From NCBI GenBank assembly GCA_029817715.1, contig JARUPY010000186.1:372001-436000 (forward strand): a DNA stretch of 64,000 nucleotides, written 5' to 3'. The stretch is from Melastoma dodecandrum (taxonomy: Eukaryota > Streptophyta > Magnoliopsida > Myrtales > Melastomataceae). How positions within the stretch are numbered: the stretch's first letter is position 1; each line of letters opens with the position of its first letter. The translations under genes were made by a program, and so were the position numbers. The notes under the pieces were generated by a model that was given only the letters and a program-made list of their open reading frames with translations, made no database searches and was not told the DNA's origin. Shown here piece after piece: positions 28,700 to 39,668 of this stretch.

Positions 28700-29463
28700 G
28701 TTGAGGCAAAGAAGGCTGTCCCTAGGGATGACCAAAACAATATTTCAAGAAACCCAAGAGGCAACAGCATCTCTCCTGGCCAGAACAAAGAAAATCTTTG
28801 TTGGAGGATTACCTTCGACGATTACTGAGAGCGACTTCAAGAAGTACTTTGATCAGTTTGGATTGATTACGGATGTCGTCGTGATGTATGATCACAACAC
28901 TCAAAGACCCAGAGGTTTTGGATTTATCACTTTGATACAGAGGATGATGCAGTGGACAGAGAGCTCTTCACAAGACATTCCACGAGCTTAATGGTAAAAT
29001 GGTAGAGGTCAAGCGAGCAGTCCCCAAATAGATGTCTCCATGGTCCACTCGGAGCCCCTTAGGTAGTTATAGTCCTGGTCTGAGTAGAGTTAGCAGCTTC
29101 CTCAATGGTTATCCTCAGGGCGGTTATGCTTCATCCCCAGTCGGCAACTATGGAGCTAGAGTGGATGGTAGAGTTAGTCCTGGGTCGATTCCCCCCTCTT
29201 TATGAGAAGGGAGAGCCGAACTCGAATTCAAATGGCAAGGATTTGTGGATTCAAATTCAAGGTGGAATAATAGATCATATAACTTTGGGGCAGCATCGGC
29301 ATCAATTATCATGGTCTTGTCAACAGTTTTCTCTGATCACGAGTAAAATCTCATGGAATATTAATTTAGCTGCTACATTGTTTTTGAAACAGTTGTTTCC
29401 ACACTGTGACAGATGTAAACATGGTTCTGTGCCTAGTAATGAGATCGATACAAGCAGCTGACT
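28700..29463 (+). pseudogene. RRM (hnRNP-like) protein pseudogene, copy A
   Basis: It begins at an intron acceptor (tttatcag) and encodes VEAKKAVPRDD, then KKIFVGGLPSTITE (RNP2), NDFKKYF-like sequence and RPRGFGFIT (RNP1). The original was a two-RRM hnRNP-type protein; the first RRM exon is missing. Frame is lost after RNP1 and again further on, where the Gly/Ser-rich tail can only be followed by changing frame. Its twin at 38799 keeps three extra codons before RNP2. Confidence 0.85.
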
Positions 29464-29596
29464 CACTTAAGCCTTTTGTAAACCCCAACCTCCCTTTAAT
29501 CCCCAAATAATCACCTCATTCACAAAAGAAAAAGGAAAGTTGTTATACAATTCTTCTTCGTTGCCCACCTCCTCATTCCCCGGAATCATTTTCCAA

Positions 29597-32500
29597 TTAA
29601 ATTTTGCTGCTCTCTCCTTCGTACTCACTATAACGGCCCTCAAATTCCCGCAACTTCACACAGCCAGAAATCCAGAGCCAACACTCGTTGATCAAACGGG
29701 GCACGCGGAGCAACGAGGAGCAATCCGAGATAATCACAAATTTCAATCTTTTCAAGCCCAACAAATCCTGAATTCCGCAAATGGAAGGGCAGTTGTGAAA
29801 GCTCAACTCCTCCAACATCTCCAATTGTTCCAGTCCTGGAATCTCCACCAACGCTCTACACTCTCTGAACTCAAGCGACCTCAGCCCCCTCAATCTCCCT
29901 ATGTTCGACACCCGGAGGAGACTATCGGACTCATTGATACTCAATGTCCTAAGACTGGGTAACAAATCGAGCCCACCAAGCTCCATCTCTGTCAATGTAA
30001 AATCTCTTATCTCCACACATGTCTGCAGAGGCGCCATTTCTGGAAAACTCCAATCGAGAGTCTTGAGCCTGGAAAGGAAGCCCAACTCGAAAACTCCTCT
30101 ATATGAAATAATTCTCGCTCCATTCTCTTTTGTACAACGTATTTCTTCACAGAGTCCCACCGTCTTCCATGAAAATGCAAAGTATGTTAGGCTGGTAGGA
30201 AGTCCTCTAACCTCCTGAAGCATGTTGCAACCATTCAATTTGAGAGACTTAAGGCTCGTGAGTTGACTAATTGTTGCTGGCAGGAAGCGAATCTTGCTCC
30301 TCGAAAGGTTCAATTCTTCTAAAGCCAATAGTCTCCCGATTTCTTCCGGCATTCCTTCTTCGAGAGGACAATTCGAAGCATATAAAGACGTTAGGTTCTT
30401 CAGATCACATAACGAGGTGGGTAAACTTCTGATCTTGTTATGCCGTAAGTCAAGTGTCCTCAAGGATTCCAACCTCCCAATTAATTCCGGTACTTCCTCA
30501 ATCTTGCTGTAAGTCACAATCAGCTCCCGTAAAGCTCTTGCACAACAAAGCTCTTTCGGTAAACTCCTCAAAGAGGGACACCAGGAGATGTTCATATAAG
30601 CAAGACTCTCCAAACCCACCGAATGGTGGATTTCTTTCAAATTGAAGCAATTAAAAAAAACCATAATCTCCAATTTTAAGCAACAAGAGAGGTCGGGTGA
30701 CGTAGTCATGTCGCCAATCCTCAACACCAGCACCCTTAAATTAGGCATCATCTGTAAATGCATGCACCACAAATTATAATAATAAGAAGAGCGCTTTACA
30801 CATTTACCTATCAAACGCATGACATATAGGAAGAGAGGATTTCATACCAGCTTTTCACCATCCCTCCATCCACCTTTGATACCAATGATTCTGAGAACAA
30901 CTAAGCTTCTCATCTTGAAAAAGTTGGAATTCAACTTTTCATAGGAACCCCACCAAGAAAACCACAATAAACTCTCCCGGATATTTTCAAAATCTCCAAT
31001 AAGTTTCGTCCCATTTAGATGAAGAAACAACAAATTAGATAATCCACTGAAGTTCTTATCAGAGAAGTTGTGTGCTTCATCGTGTCTCCCCAAGTTCATT
31101 GCTATGATTTTCTCCGAGACCTTATAAACGAAAAAAGTCGACCAGCATTCATAATTATATTGTGCTCGATGAATAGTAATATTTCGATGCCAAAGAAAAA
31201 ATTTTATTAATATAATAGAATTATGAACCATTCCTTCATCACAAAAGTGAATTCGACCAACTTAAATAACTCATTACCAGTTTTTGAAGCACTATCTTTA
31301 AGGCGTCCTCTGGATCCCAAAGTCTAGTACGCCTTTCGGGTCTTCCATTGCCTTCCGACCGAATGATTTCTCTTCCCATGTCTCGAAGCTGGTCGTGAAT
31401 CCAGAACTTACCAAATGAATCAATCTTTATCAATGATTTATTGATGAGTACCTTCACTCCGGTTTTTGGATACAAGTAGCGAGCTTCCCAGAGATAATCC
31501 GCATACTTCCGAGGCATCTCATCCTCCTGAAAACACGCAATATCGAGGAAAATTTCCTTCTCCCTCCAGTCTAACCCATCGTAACTTACCTTCAAGATCT
31601 CAAAGACCTCTTCTACGGGAACGTTCTTCAGCTTTTCGAGCTCATACTTCCACGACTCTTTGCTCTGACAACACAAGTGTCCTCCAATCACCTCCAAAGC
31701 CAAGGGAAGGTTACCTGTGGTCTTAACTACCTGTTTCGATAAACAAAGATAATCTTCTGGAGGCTCATCGGTGCCAAAGGCATGCCTGCTGAAGAGCTGA
31801 AGGGCGTAGTTGTCAGCCATTTTCTCCATTTCATAAAAATGAAGTAATTCGGAACCAGGACGAACAAATCGATTGCAAACGCTTTTATCCCTAGTCGTGA
31901 TTATGACTCGACTGCCTGTTCCTAACGTGTCTTTCGGGTCTTTTCCGACCAATTTCTCCAGTTGAGAGAACTGATCCACGTCATCGAGAACCAGAAGCAT
32001 CCTCTTGCCCCGAATCCTTTGTATCATCTCGCCGTACCCATCGTCGAAGTTACACGATCTCGCGTATTGGCCACCGAGAATGTCCCCCGATAACTTGTTC
32101 TGCAACTTCGCAATGCCTCCATGACCCTTGGCCGACTCACGCACGTTCGAAATGAAACTGGACCCTTCGAACTGGGAAGATAATTTATTGAAGATGACGC
32201 GAGCAAGGGTCGTCTTCCCAATTCCTCCCATGCCATGAAGCACCGCGAGTCTTACTCCAGAGGAGTCGCAGTCCAGCAGATTTAACATGTTGGAGACTTG
32301 ATCATCGATCCCTGTAAGATGATCAGGCAAACTTTGATCCTTGATTCTCAGCTTCACAACAATATCCCGAACTATTAATCGGACGAATCTGCCTTCCCTG
32401 CACGACGACAATGAGAATAGAGTAATTACATGGAATTCAGTCGCCGTAGTCATCACCATCCTCCTCGTGGATTTCCGATACGTTTAACTCCAAAAAAAAG

Positions 32501-33320
32501 TTCTGTATTTTAAAATATTTATTTCCAAAGAAAAAAAGAAATGATTCAAAAGAGAAAGTGAGAAAAATAACAAGGCTCTGCTGGTTACCCCTGGATGGCT
32601 TTGAAGTCCCATCCGCTGATCCCGCCGACCGTCTTGAGTGCTTCCTCCCATTTCTTCACGACGTCGTGCCCGTGTCGACCCTTGTGTTTGTCGAGGGCTT
32701 TCCGATAACGCTCTGTTTGCAGCTTTACGTCGGCCGGATCTGCCCCGTAGAAAATCGGCAGTATGATCTTCTTGCCAATGTTCGAGCCTCCGTGGAGATC
32801 CACCATCATGTCGAGCTCCCTGAGGCACCACGCGCTGGATACGTAGTTCCTGGAGAAGACGACGGCGTAGACCCTGGAGCCGCGGATAGCTCGCTCGAGC
32901 TCTCCCCCAATTACCTCTCCATGACGGATCTCCTCGTCGTCCTTGAAAACACGGAGACCGGCCCAAGTCATGCACTCGTAGAGGTGGTCGACGATGCCGT
33001 AACGAGCATCGGGTCCCCGGAAGCTCAGGAAGACATCGTACTCAGATATCTTGGAGGAGAGGGAATCTCGGCCGCTGTTTACGCTTCCTTTGCCACAGAA
33101 GTTTATAAATAAGTTTAAGGTAGTCAAAGATTAAGAAGCCGAGATTGATAAGAAATCAGGTTTGCTGTTTGAAGTTACCTGTGTTGGTGTTACCCGCTGC
33201 ACCTTCCTTTCCTTTAATGCGTTGCTTCATAAGAATGCCTGCCGTGATCGTCACAACGAATGCCCCAACAACAGTGATCATTATAATCCATATCTGATCT
33301 GGTACAGGCATCGACTCCAT
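29597..33320 (-). CDS. TNL-2: TIR-NBS-LRR receptor with receptor-kinase-derived membrane anchor
   Basis: Five exons on the minus strand: 33320-33179 (anchor), 33087-32589 (TIR), 32397-31278 (NB-ARC), 31120-30848 and 30751-29597 (LRR). They sum to 3189 nt, 1062 residues. The ATG at 33320 opens MESMPVPDQIWIIM, a hydrophobic segment of about 20 residues, then basic MKQRIKGK, which predicts a cytosolic TIR. The TIR exon has no ATG ahead of its core (YDVFLSFRGPDAR), so an upstream exon is needed. NB-ARC motifs are complete: GMGGIGKTT, LLVLDDVD, GNLPLALEVIGG, IHDQLRDMGREI. Only one 204-bp LRR unit is present. The C-terminus ends early (EGESSKI) compared with TNL-3, after an 18-bp insertion. Splicing of exon 1 is inferred, not observed. 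Confidence 0.85.
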
Positions 33321-33473
33321 GAAAGAGAAGAAGTGGAGCGGTTCGAGTATCGCAAGAGGACGTTGTCGAATTAGACGGGTTGCCGCCTTAATTACCAGGG
33401 CACTCCTGCTGTGAAACCGTGGGGGCGCGAGGGAGACGATGAGGAGGGCAAATGATTTGATGATATATATCAA
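33179..33473 (-). other. Captured 5' fragment of a cysteine-rich receptor-like kinase (copy A)
   Basis: Read on the minus strand, this piece holds a signal-peptide-like stretch (KSFALLIVSLAPP) that has lost its ATG. It then has a frameshifted DUF26 tail, and finally an intact transmembrane segment with VTITAG and MKQRIKGKEGAAG. It ends at the donor GTAACTTCAAAC. The CRK relic at 34733-37059 has the same VTITAG-type segment and the same donor, so exon end and intron start were copied together. One frame stays open for all 98 codons, though in the DUF26 part it is not the ancestral frame. Confidence 0.85.
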
Positions 33474-33640
33474 TCAGATGGGAGAGATTTGGTGGAGGAG
33501 ATGATGTCGTGGGGGAAGAGAACTAAATTTATTACATCGACCAAATCTTTTAACTTGTGGAGGAGAGGGGATATCTGTCACTGCCAACTGCCCTGCCTCC
33601 ATTATTGAGCTCATTAGTTGAATTACTAAACGAAAAATAA

Positions 33641-34732
33641 TAAAGAAGAATTTGTAAACACCTACCTAACGCAGGTTTGTTTGCATCTGTTCGACAATGG
33701 AGGACTTTGTAAGAGAAATATTGTAATTATTTTATTATATATTATTAAATAAAGAAGCAAAGCAGCAAGTTCATGTATATATTATTAAATATATTTTATT
33801 AAACCGGTCTTGAATATGCCGATACAAATAGGAAGCAAGATCTTGACCCTTCTCTGATCGGGTATTCCAAAATGAGTCTCGGGAAGTATGAAATGTTTGG
33901 TCAGTTGAATTATTTTTCTTTCTTAATGTTCAATTGTTGTCTGTCGATCACCTTCGGCATCCCCTGATATGCAAAACTGCCTGGAAATGGTTGCACAGAG
34001 TGAGTTTCTTGAACTGTCATTCGAGGAAAAACAATTGTAGAAAATCGTTGCTCGACAAAAAAACTTATCAAACTCAACGAGGTTCTTAAACAGCAAAAAA
34101 ATCAAAAACTAAAAGAGAATCTAAACTGAAAATAATAGATCTCCTAAAATCTTTTATAAAATTTATTAAATCAAATCTTATTCAAACTAACAAATAAAAT
34201 CCTAAAAACCTTATCCGCTGACACTCCTCCTTAAGGTTGTTTAGGAAACACTCCAAGTTTTTGTCTGAGATGCTGGAACTGATCTTTCGGTAAAGACTTA
34301 GTCATAATATATGCGACAGGTTGATAGACATACTAATGACTTTTAGTATACTCCATGGCAAAAATATTTTATCGTTCCATTTAAAGTTTATTATATTTCG
34401 ATAATCAAATACAATGATTAAGTCGATGATTGTGTTTGATGAATCGATTTAATGAGGATGTTCGTAAGAAGATGATATTGAATTACACAATAATTAGTTC
34501 ATAATAGTTTATAATTCATAAATATTATTCCATCACGGGCTAATTTTAATTTGTGTATAGATTTACACTTTGTATATGAGATCTAAATGGTGGTACGTAA
34601 TAACATGTAAACATTAACATTGTTCTTAGGCATAGTTTATACGTATCACACGTTTTCTAAATGCGGTAAAGTTGTACAAACCTAGTTGCACTCGGTAGAA
34701 AACCCATCAAGATTCACATTTAGATGGGGCGG
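33641..34732. other. Spacer with AAA-ATPase scrap
   Basis: Positions 33826-33990 match part of the AAA-ATPase fragment at 44745-44935 (NRKQDLDP-like coding, then 'tcggcatcccctgat'). Positions 33645-33735 repeat 25190-25280. The remainder is AT-rich and shows no gene. Confidence 0.6.
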
Positions 34733-37059
34733 TCACCGGAGGCAAACAGTGGAAAGGGTCATCTCCATGGCCGTGGAAGATTTGTCCAGGGGGAGCCCGG
34801 AGTCTACTTCACTGACAGGAGGTCTACAGACGGAAAATGAGGGTTGCGACGGCTCGGGGAGCTTGATCGAATCCCCTCCGAGCGTTTGAATCCAAGAGAC
34901 ATGCTCGGTCGTTCGGCCGGATCTTCTTGGACACATAGTAGCCCGACTTGGATGCACTTGAGGACTTGATCAGCGTCGCACGACTCCTTGATGGAACCGT
35001 CGATCAGGTCTGGCACTCGTCCGCCGTTCCAACATTTCCGTGTCTGTTAAAGGGAAATTACGTCACGTGTATACGAGACTGTTCTGGAGTCGAGGCGTTA
35101 ATAATGAAGTATTTGACACGGATGCCACTTATGAAAGTGAGGAGGCTTTCGCCATGTTCATGGAGGTGAAAGTTACTGTTCTTCCTCCCATTGACTATCT
35201 CGAGCAAGAGCAACCCGAAGCTGAATACGTCCAATTTCACGGAGAAGAACCCTCCCATTGCGTACTCCGGCGCCATGTATCCGCTATGCAACATCGATCA
35301 AAGAAAAGAGTAAGTCGGAAGACGAACAAATGCTTGGTGATAGTAAGTTAGAAGTAGAAATATGAGGCATACTAAGTTCCCACGACTTGATTCGTGGCGG
35401 CCTCGTCTTGGTTGATGCTGAAGATCCTTGCCATTCCGAAATCGAAAATCTTTGGATTCATCTCGTGGTCCTGCAAGATGTTACTAGCCTCAAGGTCCCT
35501 GTGGATAATTCGTAAGCGAGAATCCTTGTGCAGGTAGAGGAGGCCACGAGCGATCCCACCGATGATGCTGAAACGCTTCTGCCAATCGAGTGACCAGCTC
35601 ATGCTTCTATCTGTCAAATAAGTTCATAAGAATGGTTTCTTCCTTAGCTCGAAAAATGAGTCCGTGCCTTATAGAACGTACCGAACAGGAAGAAATGGAG
35701 GCTCTTGTTGGGCATATACTCATATACCAACATCATCTCATGTTGTTCCAAGCAGAATCCCAACAGCCAAACGAGATTCCGATGCTGCAGATGAGCGATC
35801 AGAACGAACTCGTTCCTTAACTCCATCAGTCCTTGAGCAGACGATCTGGAGAGCCTCTTTATGGCAACTTCTTTCCCGTCAGTCAATACGCCCTAAACAA
35901 AAAACACACGACAGAAGTCCGAAGGCAGGATTCTCCTCGTGAAACCGGCAAATACCCTGAATCGACAAGCTTATGATACTCTCTTCATTACCTTGTAGAC
36001 GGGACCGAATCCAATCGACAAGCTTGGGCAAGGGGGACCGAATCCCCCTTGCCCAAGCTTACCTTCATTGGAGAAGTTGTTCGTAGCGGCACGGATCATG
36101 CTCAACCGCATCATGAGCACCTTGGAGATCATTTCTGGTGGGACCTGCGATTCCATCTCCGAGGTCGAGCAATTGTACCTCCTGATTATTTTCCCCATCT
36201 GCATGCACGAGAGAAATATCATTCGTAAAACCCGGGATCGATTGGAAATCATGTTTGTGGTTTGAAGTTACGTGACCCGCTGCACCTTCGTTTCTTCCGT
36301 TAATGTGTCGCTTCATATAAATGCACAAGCCTGCAGTGATCGTCACGCTATAGGTTGTGAACCGCACGACACAACTGGGTTGGAAAACTCTCATCCCAGC
36401 CTCCCCTTTGAAGTTGTCAACTAGATTCTTAACTGCCGGATTCAGGCATCTACTGCACTCGGTTTCAGACAAATACGGAATGCATTGCGCAAATGTGTAC
36501 AGCTTTGTGGGCAAGGCAGACAGAGCAGTTTCCGATACAAATTGTTCGAAGAGATCGTGGTATTCGTGACATTCTGAAGCACCTCCCCCAGTACGGTCCT
36601 GAAATTGTCAGGGAACGTGACCCTCTTATCGTCTGATACGGGGAAACTCGGCATTGACCCCATGACCGAGAAGAAGGACCAGTTTGAGAATCGCAAGAGG
36701 CAATTGTCGAACCAGAGGATTGCCTCCTTTTTACCGGAGCACTCTTCGGCGATCTCCATCTTTGCTTTTTTTATGCAGATCTGGCAGGCATGGCCAGAGA
36801 CATCACCGCGGCAGAGGAAGTGGCCATAGAATGTGTCAGGGGGGTTGCCCGCCATGTCATTGTGTAAGCCGACGCGTATGTTTACGGTGATGAGGGTCTG
36901 GAGGAGGCTTTCAACGTTGGAGATCTGGATAGCGTTCTCGAAGTCGGTGGCGTTGGTGCAGTTATTTTTGTGCACCAGCGGCAGGTCCGAATCCGTGGAG
37001 CGGCAGAGGACATGGGAGTTGAGGACAATGAGGAGCAGGAGAGGGGCCATCTTTCTCAT
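34733..37059 (-). pseudogene. Cysteine-rich receptor-like kinase (CRK/DUF26) pseudogene
   Basis: CRKs are plasma-membrane receptor kinases with two extracellular DUF26 domains. The ATG at 37059 opens a signal peptide (APLLLLIVLNSHVLC). DUF26-1 has CRGDVSGHACQIC. In DUF26-2 a one-base shift near 36530 moves the frame to one encoding CIPYLSETECSRCLNP. The membrane segment is shortened to SVTITAGLCIYMK. The kinase follows over several exons: [53 protein letters not shown] replaces the catalytic HRDLK lysine. The Gly-loop exon carries a duplicated insert forming a palindrome (36020-36060). A further frameshift near 34890 disrupts the C-terminal lobe. Two frameshifts make it a pseudogene. Confidence 0.88.
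36020..36060. repeat. Perfect 18-bp-arm palindrome inside the CRK kinase exon
   Basis: Arms aagcttgggcaaggggga and its exact complement flank five bases (ccgaa). It arose as an inverted copy of the Gly-rich loop codons (KLGQGGF) followed by a second copy of the GFGPVYK codons, leaving an insertion of about ten residues in frame. Confidence 0.92.
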
Positions 37060-38798
37060 TCTCCAAAACTTTGGGGCGAAAGATTTGATGTATTCGGCGT
37101 TTTTTTATAAGAAGTAATATCGGACGCGATCGGTGATATTCGAATATATACCTTTTGATGCCAAAATTAATTCTAATGAAATTAGTACTCGAGGCATTCC
37201 AAAATTTTTAATTGGATTATATTATTTATGTTAAATTTTAATTTTATAACATAAACAATATCAACAACTCTGCAAAATAATGATGATAATAAAAATAATA
37301 AAATTTGAAAAAATTGTTCGTAAATGATCTCGTTTTTTGGTACCGACCCCTAATTTCCATTATATTTGGATCGTACGAGAACATCATCCCCCGCCTAAAC
37401 AATATATAATAATATGTGTCCAAGCCTATCAAAGGTAAGACCAATTATTTTTGGTCGAGGCTTCATTGGAGCATTAGTCATTGGAGCATTACGCATCTTT
37501 TGTTTAATGTTCTCTTCTGCTTAGATTCATGGTGACCAGCAAGCTACGAAACTTGATTCCAAAACATTAAGATCAGGAAATATTTCGACTAATCTGGACT
37601 CGATTTGAATAAGATATCTGGTTATAATGGGAGAGTCTTTCAACTGGGGTACTTGTGTACGATAATTTTCGAATTTGAGGATATCCTTAAACGAATCCAA
37701 ACTTCTCATCACTAAATTAATGTATGTGGCTTGACTTGACATCACATTTTAATACTACACTTATCCGGGTCATATTAAATTTATGAGGAGACTTGTTGAT
37801 TTGGGGTTGATTTGAATAAAGTAATGTTTGTGGCTTGACTTGACCTCACATTTTAACAGTTAATACTACACTTGTTTGGGTTATATTATTTATTTTAAAT
37901 TTAAGTGTGTTTGATATAATTTTCCCGCGAGTCTTGCTAAGTTCTTGTTGATAAATGCATGTAAGGTTTCTGGTTTTCAGAATTTCTTGTTACCAAATAC
38001 ACCGTTTTTACCACGAGAAAATCACTATAAAATTTAAAATACATTAAACTTTACGATGGTAATGCTTTTAATCATAGTTTTAACTCTTTTTCTTCTAATT
38101 CAAGTCACGGAAACTTGCTAAGATATGAGAATGGTTCGAGTTGAAATTTCACTGTTAAATATGTTACAATATATATATCGAATCGTATTTGGTACAGTCA
38201 ATTCTTTGCATGGAAATGGATTGCTGCTTAACTCATTGAATAATGAGGTGGGTTGAAAAATGTGAACTTTAAAATCTTTTAATTAAAAAAAAGAGTATTT
38301 TAGTACAAGTCATAAGCATCAAACATTGGCTCGATATTTGGTAAGACATTATAATCTTCCAATTAGTATTATCTAAAATAAATTTAAATTAGTTTCCAAA
38401 AGGGTATAAAATGGTTTTGCATGCCGAAATCTAGCTTTCAAAATATTTGAGGCATAATATATATATATATATATATATTAGTTATTAAAATTTTGATTTC
38501 AAGAAATTTCAATTTTGTAGTTGCGTTGTGTTTGTTGGAAAAAAATATTTTCGACTTTTATCACATAAAAAAGTGACTAATTTTTGTTATTTTGATTCTA
38601 TCATTATTTTGGATTAGAGAGTAATATATCGAGTTTCGAGTTTAACCGATACATTTTTTTTTTTGAGTTGTAGATTTAAACTCAAGTGGGATCTGTTCTC
38701 GTTGAATTTCATTTTTGATGAAAATAGAATTTTGATATAGGAGTAGTATATAGCAGGAGATTGATCCAGGATTTGATTGTATGGCCTTTCTTTATCAG
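37060..38798. other. AT-rich spacer with short tandem duplication
   Basis: No gene. A block with 'gtggcttgacttgacatcacattttaa' and 'actacact' occurs twice, near 37728-37760 and 37832-37875. From about 37965 the sequence is copy B of the segmental duplication. An (AT)n run lies near 38457-38479. Confidence 0.6.
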
Positions 38799-39560
38799 GT
38801 TGAGGCAAAGAAGGCTGTCCCTAGGGATGACCAAAACAATATTTCAAGAAACCCAAGAGGCAACAGCATCTCTCCTGGTCAGAACAATATCCGCACAAAG
38901 AAAATCTTTGTTGGAGGATTACCTTCGACAATTACAGAGAACGACTTCAAGAAGTACTTTGATCAGTTTGGATTGATTACGGATGTCGTCGTGATGTATG
39001 ATCACAACACTCAAAGACCCAGAGGTTTTGGATTTATCACTTTTGATACAGAGGATGCAGTGGACAGAGAGCTCTTTACAAGACATTCCACGAGCTTAAT
39101 GGCAAAATGGTAGAGGTCAAGCGAGCAGTCCCCAAAGAGATGTCTCAATGGTTGAATCGGAGCCCCTTAGGTAGTTATAGTCCTGGTCTGAGTAGAGTTA
39201 GCAGCCTCCTCAGTGGTTGCGGTTATGCTTCATCCCCAGGCGGCAACTATGGAGCTAGAGCGGATGGTAGAGTTAGTCCTGGGTCGATTCCCCCCTCTTT
39301 ATGAGAAGGGAGAGCCGAACTCGATTTCAAATGGCAAGGATTTGTGGATTCAAATTCAAGGTGGAATAATAGACCATATAACTTTGGGGCAGCATCGGCA
39401 TCAATTATCATGGTCTTGTCAACAGTTTGCTCTGATCACGTGTAAAATCTCATGGAATATTAATTTAGCTGCTACATTGTTTTTGAAACAGTTGTTTCCA
39501 CACTGTGACAGATGTAAACATGGTTCTGTGCCTAGTAATGAGATCGATACAAGCAGCTGA
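38799..39560 (+). pseudogene. RRM (hnRNP-like) protein pseudogene, copy B
   Basis: It starts at the same acceptor as copy A. The second RRM reads KKIFVGGLPSTITE, FGLITDVVVMYDHNTQ and RPRGFGFITFDTEDAVD. Frame is then lost within two codons: the expected TFHELNGKMVEVKRAVPKEM is present in another frame. The first RRM is missing. It is better preserved than copy A. Confidence 0.85.
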
Positions 39561-39668
39561 CTCACTTAAGCCTTTTGTAAACCCCAACCTCCCTTTAATC
39601 CCCAAATAATCACCTCATTCACAAAAGAAAAAGGAAACTTGTTGTACAATTCTTCGTTGCCCATCTCC

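Larger units (their letters stand above)
27815..33640. repeat. Segmental duplication copy A
   Basis: This stretch aligns collinearly with 37965-43705. Both copies contain, in order, an AT-rich lead, an RRM pseudogene (+), a TNL (-), a receptor-kinase-derived first exon (-) and an upstream flank ending at 'cattattgagctcatta'. Differences are scattered substitutions and small indels. By eye identity is well above 90 percent across coding parts. Confidence 0.9.

Noticed and set aside
32484..32975. 163-codon Arg-rich ORF (-), repeated at 42547-43038
   Set aside because: Out-of-frame shadow of the TIR exon.
33156..33473. Considered as a stand-alone small membrane protein gene
   Set aside because: No ATG at the 5' end, DUF26 part frameshifted, and the 3' end is a splice donor matching the CRK intron; better as a captured first exon.
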